In this document: positions 17,110-24,771 of the stretch, one piece after another
How positions within the stretch are numbered: position 1 is the stretch's first letter
Layout of the letters: every line of letters starts with the position of its first letter
Assembly: GCF_020567705.1 (NCBI RefSeq)
Contig: NZ_JAJDJU010000006.1
Span: 62,001 to 126,000 of the forward strand
From: Acidocella sp. KAb 2-4
GTDB lineage: Bacteria > Pseudomonadota > Alphaproteobacteria > Acetobacterales > Acetobacteraceae
Reading direction: 5' to 3'
DNA length: 64,000 nucleotides
Translations under genes and position numbers: made by a program
Notes under the pieces: generated by a model
Seen by the model: only the letters and a program-made list of their open reading frames with translations
What the model was told of the DNA's origin: nothing
The model's database searches: none

Positions 17110-17202
17110 GAGCAGCTCCCCCTCTCGCACCATGCGTTCCGTTGCTCCGGAGCGACGCGCAGCCGCGCCCGACCAGCAACAAAACAACGACGTTAAACGT
17201 GC

Positions 17203-17229
17203 ATTATATAAAATAAAACCGCAAATCAA
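17203..17229 (-). promoter_or_regulatory. Candidate promoter of the dehydrogenase-MaoC-NTF2 operon
   Basis: On the minus strand TTGATT (17229-17224) is followed after 15 bases by TATAAT (17208-17203) and then GC. It lies about 95 bases before the start at 17109. The TATAATGC core matches those at 11,102 and 11,952. Confidence 0.5.
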
Positions 17230-17502
17230 CATCGTTTTGCGTATTTTTGAAATGTGTTTTCTTCGCTTTATTCCCGACGCCCCTCCCTTCTCCCGGCGCT
17301 CCCGCGCCGCGCGGAGCACCGCTGCAACGACGCATCGCTTTCTATGCGCATATTTTTATACTTTATACGACGCATATTTGAATTGTATTCGCTGATATAT
17401 ATGCGTAATTCGCATTACACCCAAATCAAAAATCCAGGCCCATTGACGCCTCATCCGCCCCGGCGCAAGCCTCGGGCCATAAATTAGAGAGGAGATCCGC
17501 GC
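17230..17502. other. AT-rich divergent intergenic region
   Basis: No gene seen. It holds promoter-like and operator-like sequence between the operon at 17,109 and the flavoprotein at 17,559. Visible are TTTTGCGTATTTTTG at 17235-17249, GCGCATATTTTTATA at 17346-17360 and CGCATATTTG at 17371. There is also a near-palindrome ATGCGTAATTCGCAT at 17401-17415. Similar CGCAT plus T-run elements recur before other catabolic genes. A GC-rich stretch around 17,280-17,335 separates two AT-rich parts. Confidence 0.5.
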
Positions 17503-17562
17503 ATGATCCGCAAATCCGTTAACCGCCGGCCCCGGGCCGCTGGCCAAGAGGCCGCCGCATGA
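17503..17562 (+). CDS. 19-residue leader ORF coupled to the flavin oxidoreductase
   Basis: ATG at 17503 preceded by a strong AGAGAGGAGA site. It encodes MIRKSVNRRPRAAGQEAAA and ends in a TGA that overlaps the ATG of the next gene (ATGA at 17559-17562). The downstream gene has no good ribosome site of its own, so translation of the short basic peptide probably delivers ribosomes to it. Whether the peptide itself does anything is unknown; it has Arg residues but no codon run that would point to attenuation. Confidence 0.55.
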   Translation: MIRKSVNRRPRAAGQEAAA

Positions 17563-19679
17563 GCCGCTACAGCCATCTCCTTGCTCCTGGCCGCATTGGC
17601 ACGCTGGAAACCCGCAACCGCATCGTCGTCGCCGCCATGGGCGTCAGCCTGTCAGAAGCCGACGGCACGGTGGGCGAGCGGCTGATCGCCTATCACGAGG
17701 AACAGGCCCGGGGCGGCGCCGGTCTGATCACCTCCGGCGTGATGGGCGTGGCCTGGCCGGTGGGGGCCGTGCAGCCCAATCAGACCGCCATCTCGGATGA
17801 CCGCTTCATCCCCGGCTTGCAGGCCCTGACGGAGCGGGTCCACCGCCACGGCGCCAAAATCGCCGCGCAGTTGCATCATGGCGGGCTGGTCGCCGGGTAT
17901 TCGGCGGACGCGTTCGGCGAGTCGCTCTGGGCGCCCTGCGTGCCGCCGGTGCTGACCGGCGATTTCACCGATTACTTCCTGCCCGAGGAGTTGGCCGGCT
18001 TCTCCGGCAAACCGCCGCAGCTCAAAATTCTCGCACAGGCGGATATAGACCAAGTGGTGCGCTGGTTCGCCACCGCCGCCGCGCGGGTCGTGAAAGCCGG
18101 GTTCGACGGCATCGAGCTGCATGCCGGCCACGGCTATCTGCTGTCATCCTTCCTCTCGCCCAAGACCAACACGCGCACCGACCATTACGGCGGCCCCCTG
18201 GAAAACCGCGCGCGGCTGCTGCTGGAGGTGATCGCCGCGGTGCGCGCCGAGATCGGGCCGGATTTCCCGCTCTGGTGCAAGCTGGATTCCCGGGAGTTCG
18301 GCAAGGAGGGCGGCATCACCGTGGAGCATGCCATCGCCACCGCCCGGTTGGTGGAAGACGCGGGCGCCGATGCCATCACCGTCTCCGCCTACCACAATGC
18401 CGGCATCGCCAAGCTGCATTCGGGCTCCAACATCCCGCATGAACCGGAAACCAATATCCCCGCCGCCGCGGCGATCAAGGCGGCAATCGGCATTCCGGTG
18501 CTGGCCTCGGGGCGCGTGGAACCGGCGGCGGCTGACGCGCAGATCGGCGCCGGCACTTATGATTTCATCGGCATGGGGCGGAAAATCCTGGCCGATCCGG
18601 CGCTGCCGAACAAGCTCGCCGCCGGGCAGGAATCCGCCATCCGCCCCTGCATTTATTGCTATACCTGCGTCAGCGCCGCCTATGTGCGCGAGCCGGTGCG
18701 CTGCGCCGTGAATCCAGAAACCGGCTTTGAATTTGAGCGTCCTTCCGCGTCATCGGCGGGGGGCAAGCGCATCGCCGTGATCGGCGGCGGCCCCGCGGGC
18801 ATCGAGGCCGCGTGCCGGCTCGCCGCATCCGGGCATCGTGTCACGCTGCTGGAAAAAAGCAAACTCCTCGGCGGGACCTTGCGCTTCGCCGCCCTCGCCT
18901 ATCCGGCCAATGAGCGCCTGCTCAACTGGCTGCAAGCCCGCCTCGCCACATCCGGCGTTGATGTGCGACTGGGCACCGAAGCCTCACCGGCGCTGCTGCG
19001 CAGCCTGGCGCCGGATGCCGTGATCGTCGCCACCGGCGCGCGGCGCGACATGCCCGCCCTGCCCGGCAGCGATCTGGCGCATGTGTTCAGCGGCGACGAC
19101 ATGCGTAACCTGCTGCTCGGCCAGAGCGCGGCACAGCTCAAGCGCAAGACCAGCCTGGCCACGCGACTGGCCATGCAGGCCGGCGCCACCACGGGGCTGA
19201 CCGCGAAGCTCGATTTCATCCGCAACGCCAGCCATCGCTGGATGCCGCTGGGGCGCAACATCGTCATCATCGGCGGCGAGCTCGTGGGAGTGGAACTGGC
19301 CGAGTTCCTGCATGAGCGCGGACGCAAGGTGACCGTTTTGGAGCCAGCGCCGCGCTTGGGCAAGGGGCTGCTGCTGGTGCGGCGCATGCGGTTGCTGGCC
19401 GAACTGAAGGAGCATGGCGTCAACATGCAAGGCGGCGTCAGGGACATCGCCATTACCCCTGCCGCCGTCAGTTTCCAGAACGCGGCTGGCGAGGCGTGCT
19501 CGGTTCCGGCGGATCACGTCATCGTCGCCATGGGGGCGAGCGGCGACACCGCGCTGGCCGAGCGGCTGCGCCAGGAGGGCTTCAGCACGCTGACGGTCGG
19601 CGACTGCAACGGCGTCAGCTACATTGAAGGCGCGATCCGCGGCGCCGCCAAGGCAGTCGCGGACATCAACGGGCTGTAA
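17559..19679 (+). CDS. NADH:flavin oxidoreductase / 2,4-dienoyl-CoA reductase-like Fe-S flavoprotein
   Basis: A 706-residue protein with an old-yellow-enzyme FMN barrel (about 1-350): LLAPGRIGTLETRNRIVVAAMG, and KIAAQLHHGG. A cysteine cluster CIYCYTC...C follows with C-x2-C-x2-C-x11-C spacing, as in trimethylamine dehydrogenase. Last comes an FAD/NAD domain (IAVIGGGPAGIEAACRLAA and NIVIIGGELVGVELAEFL). The family includes FadH and the bile-acid BaiCD/BaiH reductases, so it may reduce a steroid enone or a dienoyl-CoA. Its start overlaps a leader ORF and it ends at a strong terminator, so it is a separate unit. Confidence 0.88.
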   Translation: MSRYSHLLAPGRIGTLETRNRIVVAAMGVSLSEADGTVGERLIAYHEEQARGGAGLITSGVMGVAWPVGAVQPNQTAISDDRFIPGLQALTERVHRHGAKIAAQLHHGGLVAGYSADAFGESLWAPCVPPVLTGDFTDYFLPEELAGFSGKPPQLKILAQADIDQVVRWFATAAARVVKAGFDGIELHAGHGYLLSSFLSPKTNTRTDHYGGPLENRARLLLEVIAAVRAEIGPDFPLWCKLDSREFGKEGGITVEHAIATARLVEDAGADAITVSAYHNAGIAKLHSGSNIPHEPETNIPAAAAIKAAIGIPVLASGRVEPAAADAQIGAGTYDFIGMGRKILADPALPNKLAAGQESAIRPCIYCYTCVSAAYVREPVRCAVNPETGFEFERPSASSAGGKRIAVIGGGPAGIEAACRLAASGHRVTLLEKSKLLGGTLRFAALAYPANERLLNWLQARLATSGVDVRLGTEASPALLRSLAPDAVIVATGARRDMPALPGSDLAHVFSGDDMRNLLLGQSAAQLKRKTSLATRLAMQAGATTGLTAKLDFIRNASHRWMPLGRNIVIIGGELVGVELAEFLHERGRKVTVLEPAPRLGKGLLLVRRMRLLAELKEHGVNMQGGVRDIAITPAAVSFQNAAGEACSVPADHVIVAMGASGDTALAERLRQEGFSTLTVGDCNGVSYIEGAIRGAAKAVADINGL

Positions 19680-19683
19680 ACAG

Positions 19684-19719
19684 AAAAAGCCTGGCTGGAT
19701 CGCTCCAGCCAGGCTTTTT
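19684..19719. terminator. Bidirectional intrinsic terminator
   Basis: A 16-base perfect inverted repeat made of AAAAAGCC TGGCTGGA and its complement around a TCGC loop. The T tract on one strand and the A tract on the other make it work for both the flavoprotein gene and the convergent RND operon. Confidence 0.9.
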
Positions 19720-19754
19720 CATACATAGCGCCCCTCGGCACCACCCAGGATTGT

Positions 19755-22154
19755 TTAACCGGCCACGCGCCTTGGCTGCTGATGCGGCAGCAGGAAATAG
19801 GCCAGCGCCGGCAGCAGCACGAGCGCGCCGATCATGTTCCACAGGAACATGAAGCAGAGCAGCAAGCCCATATCCGCCTGAAACTTGATGGGCGCGAAGA
19901 TCCAGGTCGCCACCCCCGCGGCCAGCGTGAAGCCTGTGAGCAGCACGACCTTGCCGGTGAAGAGCAGCGTCCGATAATAGGCATCCGACAGGCTCGCCCC
20001 GTCTTTGAGCTGTTTGAGGACCACGCTGAGCACATATAGCGCGTAGTCCACGCCGATGCCCACGCCAAGCGCCACGACCGGCAACGTCGCCACCTTGATG
20101 CCGATGCCCAGCCACACCATCAGCGCCTGCCCCAGCAGCGAGGTGATGCCCAGCGGGATGAGCGTGCAAACCACCGCGCGCCAGGAGCGGAAGGTGATGA
20201 AGCAGAACACCAGCACGGAGGCATAAACCAGCGCCATGATCTGGATGTTCGACTCCTCGATGGCGATATTCGTGGCCGCCTCAATCCCGGCATTGCCGCC
20301 CGCGAGTTCGATCTTGAAATGCGGCCCCTGATTCACCGGATTAGCGGCGAAATCTTGCACGGTTTTCACCATCAGGTTCAGCGTCGCCGCCTTATGATCG
20401 GTCAGCGACACATAAATCGGCGTGAACGAACAATCATTGTTCTTCAGGTTCTCCGTACCGTCATTGGAATGATCATCGATCACCTGCTGATTCGGAACAA
20501 AGGTGAACCATTTTGGCGATCCCTCCGTGAGCAGCATGTTCAATTCGGCGCTTATCGAGGCCAGCGAGTTCGTCGACAAAACCTGAGGCAATTGCCTCAG
20601 CCGCCACTCCAGATTATCAATCGTCTGCAAGGTCTGCACATTCTGGCAATAACCGGGATCGGTGGTGACCAGCACCACGAAATTATCCGAGCCCGTGGCA
20701 TAATGGCTGACGATATAGTTGTTGTCGCGGTTGTACTGCGACGTCTGCCGAAACTCCGGCGCGCCGGGCGAGAGGTCGCCCACCTGAACATGACGCCCGA
20801 TATACCAGCCAAAAAACGCAAAAATCGCAGCGCCAATAATCGCCATTTTGGCATAGCGGCGCTGGGTGAACAGGTCCAGAAAATGCCACAGGAAGAATTT
20901 TTCGCCCGACTCCGCCGTCTCGTGCCGTACGCTGCGCAGGGCCGTCTTCTTGCTCACACCGGTGTAGCTGAGCAGGATCGGCAGCATGATCAGATTCGTG
21001 AAAATCAAAATCACCACGCCGATGGACGCGATCACCGCGAGATCCTGAATCGCCTTGATCCGGATCGTGAACAGCACGGCGAACGACACCGCGTCGCAGG
21101 TCAGCGCCGCAAACCCCGCCAGGAACAGGCGCCGGAAGGTATAGCGCGCGGCGATCAGCGGATGCGTCCCCCGGCCGATATCCTGCATCACGCCGTTCAT
21201 TTTCTGCGCGCCGTGACTCATCCCGATCGCGAAAATAAGGAAGGGCACAAGCACGGAATAAGGGTTGAGGTCTTTCCCCAACAGCGTGAAGATACCAAGC
21301 TGCCAGATGACCGCCGTCACCGAGGCTGTCACCACCAGCAAGGTGGAGCGCACGCATCTGGTGTACCAATAAAGAATGGCGATGGCGATCACGACTGAAA
21401 TGGCGAAGAACGTAAGCACCCGGTTGATGCCGTTGATGAGATCACCCACCACCATCGCGAAACCAACGACGTGCAGCTTCACGCCTTTCGCATCATATGC
21501 CGTGCGCAGCGCGTCGAGCCGGCGGGCCAGATCGGCATAATCGAGGGGTTCGCCCGTCAGATTATTGTGCTGCATCAGCGGCACGTAGATCATGCTGGAG
21601 TGAAAATCATTGGCGACAATGCTGCCGACGATCCCCGCCTTCAGGATGTTCTGCTGGACCACCGCAAGCTGTTGCGGACTGCCATCATAGGCCGCGCCAA
21701 TCACGGGGCCGGCCTTGAAACCGTCGGGCGTCACCATCATCCAACGCACTGCGGGCGTCCACAACGACGTCATGAAAGGACGATCGACTCCCGGCAGCAG
21801 GTAAACTTGGTCGTTTAAATGCTGCAACGTCGTCAGATATTGCGGATCGATGATCGACCCGCCATCCTTATTTTCAACGTCAATGCGGATGGCATTACCC
21901 TGCCCCTGCAGGACATCGTAATGCTTGAAGTAGTTCATGATGAACGGCTGATAGGTCGGCAGCATCTCGTTATAGCTGGCGCTGATTCTTACATGCAACG
22001 CGGAATAGCCAAACAAGATCGTCGCCATCAGGCACAGAAACAGAATAACAGGACGGTTATTGAAGATCAGCCGCTCCACGAGCGAACCGGATCGCCGGTC
22101 GAAGTTAGCAATATCCGTAATCGGCATATGCTCGGATGATTGCGTGTAGTGCAC
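19755..22154 (-). CDS. RND/MMPL-superfamily membrane transporter
   Basis: A 799-residue permease. One N-terminal membrane span (PVILFLCLMATILFGYSAL) is followed by a large periplasmic domain, a block of spans around residues 240-400, a second periplasmic domain and a second block near 630-790. This is the two-fold RND layout. It resembles the predicted RND exporters that travel with DUF1302, DUF1329 and YCF48-like genes, and is the last gene of that operon. The GTG at 22154 has GGAGAG five bases before it; an ATG nine codons later is less well placed. It probably moves a hydrophobic substrate or lipid across the envelope, but direction and cargo are unknown. Confidence 0.85.
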   Translation of the reverse strand: MHYTQSSEHMPITDIANFDRRSGSLVERLIFNNRPVILFLCLMATILFGYSALHVRISASYNEMLPTYQPFIMNYFKHYDVLQGQGNAIRIDVENKDGGSIIDPQYLTTLQHLNDQVYLLPGVDRPFMTSLWTPAVRWMMVTPDGFKAGPVIGAAYDGSPQQLAVVQQNILKAGIVGSIVANDFHSSMIYVPLMQHNNLTGEPLDYADLARRLDALRTAYDAKGVKLHVVGFAMVVGDLINGINRVLTFFAISVVIAIAILYWYTRCVRSTLLVVTASVTAVIWQLGIFTLLGKDLNPYSVLVPFLIFAIGMSHGAQKMNGVMQDIGRGTHPLIAARYTFRRLFLAGFAALTCDAVSFAVLFTIRIKAIQDLAVIASIGVVILIFTNLIMLPILLSYTGVSKKTALRSVRHETAESGEKFFLWHFLDLFTQRRYAKMAIIGAAIFAFFGWYIGRHVQVGDLSPGAPEFRQTSQYNRDNNYIVSHYATGSDNFVVLVTTDPGYCQNVQTLQTIDNLEWRLRQLPQVLSTNSLASISAELNMLLTEGSPKWFTFVPNQQVIDDHSNDGTENLKNNDCSFTPIYVSLTDHKAATLNLMVKTVQDFAANPVNQGPHFKIELAGGNAGIEAATNIAIEESNIQIMALVYASVLVFCFITFRSWRAVVCTLIPLGITSLLGQALMVWLGIGIKVATLPVVALGVGIGVDYALYVLSVVLKQLKDGASLSDAYYRTLLFTGKVVLLTGFTLAAGVATWIFAPIKFQADMGLLLCFMFLWNMIGALVLLPALAYFLLPHQQPRRVAG

Positions 22155-22171
22155 TCGGTCTCTCCGGTTTA

Positions 22172-23284
22172 TTAGGGCTTTTTGAAATCTGATTCGGGGA
22201 GAATTCTGACGCCGCTCGAACCGGTTACCACCACATTGCCATCCGCCATCTGCGCGAGATTGGTCAGGAGCATGGGAATCGTCTGCGAAAACTGTTGGAA
22301 GCTTTGTCCATTATCATAGCTGACAAACAAATTTCCCGTTTCGCTGGCCAGCACAATAACCCCGGATTTGAGCAGCAACCCGGCGGTGATGTCGGAGTTC
22401 GTTCCGACATTGATGGTTTGCCAGGTTTTTCCCTGATCATGGCTGAGATAGGCCGCTCCGGCGACGCCATAGGCGAACACGGAACCATCCGCCGTGGGAA
22501 CAACGCCGAATAACGTGGCATCTCCTGTCGGGGTTAGTTGCGGGAAGTTGCATCCATCATCTGTCGAGCTAAAGGCAACGCCGGTTTCCGCGCCGATGAA
22601 AATCAAATTCCCGATTTGGGTAATGCCATAAAGATTATGGCTCAACGGATCGAGAATATTCAGGCTGATATCGTCCCAGGTCTTGCCGCCATCCGTGGTG
22701 CGCAGCGCCATACGGTAGGCCCCGACCACAATTGCCTGTTGCGGCGTTTGCGCCAGCACGGCAAGAAACGGCCGATCCGGGCCCATATTTTCGAAAACTT
22801 CGGCCCGCCGCGCCGCCAAGGCCGCCGTGGGCAGAGCGGGATCGGCGGTTTGTGCGGCGGCGACTTCAAGATCATCCACCTGCCGGCCATCGATTTGTTT
22901 CTGCCAGGTCTCGCCGCCATCAATGGTGTGCAAGACGACACCCATATGCCCCACGGCCCAGCCATCCTTGGCATTGGCGAACGCAACCGCGGTCAGCAAG
23001 ACATCAACCGGCACTTTCGCCTGATGCCACGTTTTCCCCTCGTCATCTGAGTAAGCGATAAGGCCGTGCTGCCCAGTAATAACGATTCTGTTTCCGGCGA
23101 TCGCCAAACCGTCGACGAAGTTCTGGCTGGGCGTTCTCACGGCAATCGCTGGCAATGTCAGATCGGTGATGCTCGTTTGCGCAAACGCGGCCGGCGCGAC
23201 CGCGACAGACAGCGTCAGCAAAGCGCCTCTTAACGCAACCGCAATGCCCGCCTTTGGTCTGCGCCCTTTGAACATCCGCTTCAT
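22172..23284 (-). CDS. YCF48/BNR-repeat beta-propeller, secreted
   Basis: A 370-residue periplasmic protein with a signal peptide (MKRMFKGRRPKAGIAVALRG, then a hydrophobic run ending APAAFAQ). Repeats of the sialidase/HCF136 type follow, such as SDDEGKTWHQAKV, TIDGGETWQKQI, TTDGGKTWDDIS, SHDQGKTWQTINV and SYDNGQSFQQFS. The ATG at 23284 is chosen because the signal peptide starts there. It is 17 bases before the RND gene. In similar operons such propellers accompany MMPL permeases, presumably as a periplasmic partner; no catalytic role is evident. Confidence 0.85.
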   Translation of the reverse strand: MKRMFKGRRPKAGIAVALRGALLTLSVAVAPAAFAQTSITDLTLPAIAVRTPSQNFVDGLAIAGNRIVITGQHGLIAYSDDEGKTWHQAKVPVDVLLTAVAFANAKDGWAVGHMGVVLHTIDGGETWQKQIDGRQVDDLEVAAAQTADPALPTAALAARRAEVFENMGPDRPFLAVLAQTPQQAIVVGAYRMALRTTDGGKTWDDISLNILDPLSHNLYGITQIGNLIFIGAETGVAFSSTDDGCNFPQLTPTGDATLFGVVPTADGSVFAYGVAGAAYLSHDQGKTWQTINVGTNSDITAGLLLKSGVIVLASETGNLFVSYDNGQSFQQFSQTIPMLLTNLAQMADGNVVVTGSSGVRILPESDFKKP

Positions 23285-23357
23285 CTTCAATCCATATTCA
23301 GCTTTACGCGATAGAGATGGCGCGGAGTATCGCCGTGCCATCTCTACCCAATTTCCT

Positions 23358-24758
23358 TCAGAACTGAGCCTGTGCCGCCAGATTACGCGGATCGAACAAC
23401 TGCACCGGCGGCGATCCAAGCAACATCGGCTGGTTATACGGGCTTTCGTTCCAAACACCTGTGGACGAGAGATAGTGATTCGCCTGCAAATCGGCAGTAA
23501 CGGTCGTTGAGATCAACGCGCCCGCCGGGATATCCGGCCGGTTCTCCATGGTGGTGATGCCGTAATGCCAGTAATTGCCCTGCGCATCCCAGGTGTCACC
23601 CAGCAGGATCGTCCAGGTATCCTCATCCACATAAAGCCGGCGCTTCGCCATCACATTGCGCTTGCCCGGCGCCAGCGTGGCCTCGACCACCCAAACGCGG
23701 TGCAGTTCCCAGCGCAGATAATCTGGGTTGATGAAGTGCTGGCCGTGCCCCTGGCGCGCCGTCGCCTGATACAACTTGTTGTTGTTATAAGGGACGTAGA
23801 TCTCCTTCTTACCAATGAGCTTCCAGTCATAGCGGTCCATCGCGCCCCGGAAAATATCATACTCGTCCTGGTTGATATAACCGGAAAGACCGGGCGCCGG
23901 AGTATCGTACGTCATATCCGGCTCCTGGCGCACGCGGCCCTGGCCCGGCATGTACGCCCAAATCCGTTCCGGATCGGCATACATATTCGTCGGCTGATAA
24001 TCCAGGAACTCCTGCCCCATGTTGTTGGCGGGCGCCAAATACTTGGTATAGGACTGAATATACAACCCGTCATAATTGGCGGCTGAACCATCTGGCTGAT
24101 AATACGGATAACGTACAAACTGCCGCTGCCCGGCGGAGAGAGACAGTGTACCGTTGCTGTCCACCGAGTAATTGGCTTCGTTACGCGTCCACGCCACGCC
24201 CTGCCAGCGCGTCTGATGGTTCCAGATGATCTGCGCACCCGCAATGTTCGGGTCCGGGTCCAGAATCGGGAACGGTGTGCCGCCATAGGCGCCGGTAAAG
24301 CCATACTTGGCGCCGTTCGCGTTCATCTGCGCGCTGGTGGCGTTTTTGTAGGTGTTGTCATACACCCATTGCGGCGCCGCGGCGGTGCGGTGAGTCGGAT
24401 ACACATCGATGCGGAAGCCGTATTTGGTCATCATCTGCATCGTGCCGATGCTCAGACGGTCCTGATACTGCGCCATGTTGCTCGCATCGATGCTCACCAC
24501 CTTGGCATCGCTGGCGAAGAAATCCGGCATCAGGCCATTCTGGTTCGGATCCCAGCCCGGCGGCATCTCGGTCAAGCCGCCGGTCCAGGCCGGAATGCTG
24601 CCATCGGCATTCGCCGCACGCTCGCCGCCCAGCGGCATCAACGTCGTCTTCAGCTGGTCCGGATCCACAGCCGCCAAAGCCGGCCGGATATTATTCATAT
24701 ACGCCGCAAGGGCCCCGAGGCTGCTTGCGCCGACAATTCCAAATTTACGCCGGTTCAT
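23358..24758 (-). CDS. DUF1329 family protein, exported
   Basis: A 466-residue exported protein of the DUF1329 family. It opens MNRRKFGIVGASSLGALAAY, a twin-arginine-like signal, cut after ALAA. The body has ERAANADGSIPAWTGGL, the common opening of this family, and many Tyr/Trp residues. The start at 24758 has AAGGGA six bases upstream; an in-frame ATG two codons earlier is too close to that site. It follows the DUF1302 gene by 13 bases. The fold is thought to resemble outer-membrane lipoprotein carriers such as LolB, so a role in shuttling a hydrophobic compound across the periplasm is plausible, not shown. Confidence 0.88.
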   Translation of the reverse strand: MNRRKFGIVGASSLGALAAYMNNIRPALAAVDPDQLKTTLMPLGGERAANADGSIPAWTGGLTEMPPGWDPNQNGLMPDFFASDAKVVSIDASNMAQYQDRLSIGTMQMMTKYGFRIDVYPTHRTAAAPQWVYDNTYKNATSAQMNANGAKYGFTGAYGGTPFPILDPDPNIAGAQIIWNHQTRWQGVAWTRNEANYSVDSNGTLSLSAGQRQFVRYPYYQPDGSAANYDGLYIQSYTKYLAPANNMGQEFLDYQPTNMYADPERIWAYMPGQGRVRQEPDMTYDTPAPGLSGYINQDEYDIFRGAMDRYDWKLIGKKEIYVPYNNNKLYQATARQGHGQHFINPDYLRWELHRVWVVEATLAPGKRNVMAKRRLYVDEDTWTILLGDTWDAQGNYWHYGITTMENRPDIPAGALISTTVTADLQANHYLSSTGVWNESPYNQPMLLGSPPVQLFDPRNLAAQAQF

Positions 24759-24771
24759 TTCCATTCCCTTT

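Noticed and set aside
17110-17319. 70-codon extension of the dehydrogenase at 16051
   Set aside because: It runs through the promoter-like AT-rich stretch, and a strong ribosome site precedes the ATG at 17109.
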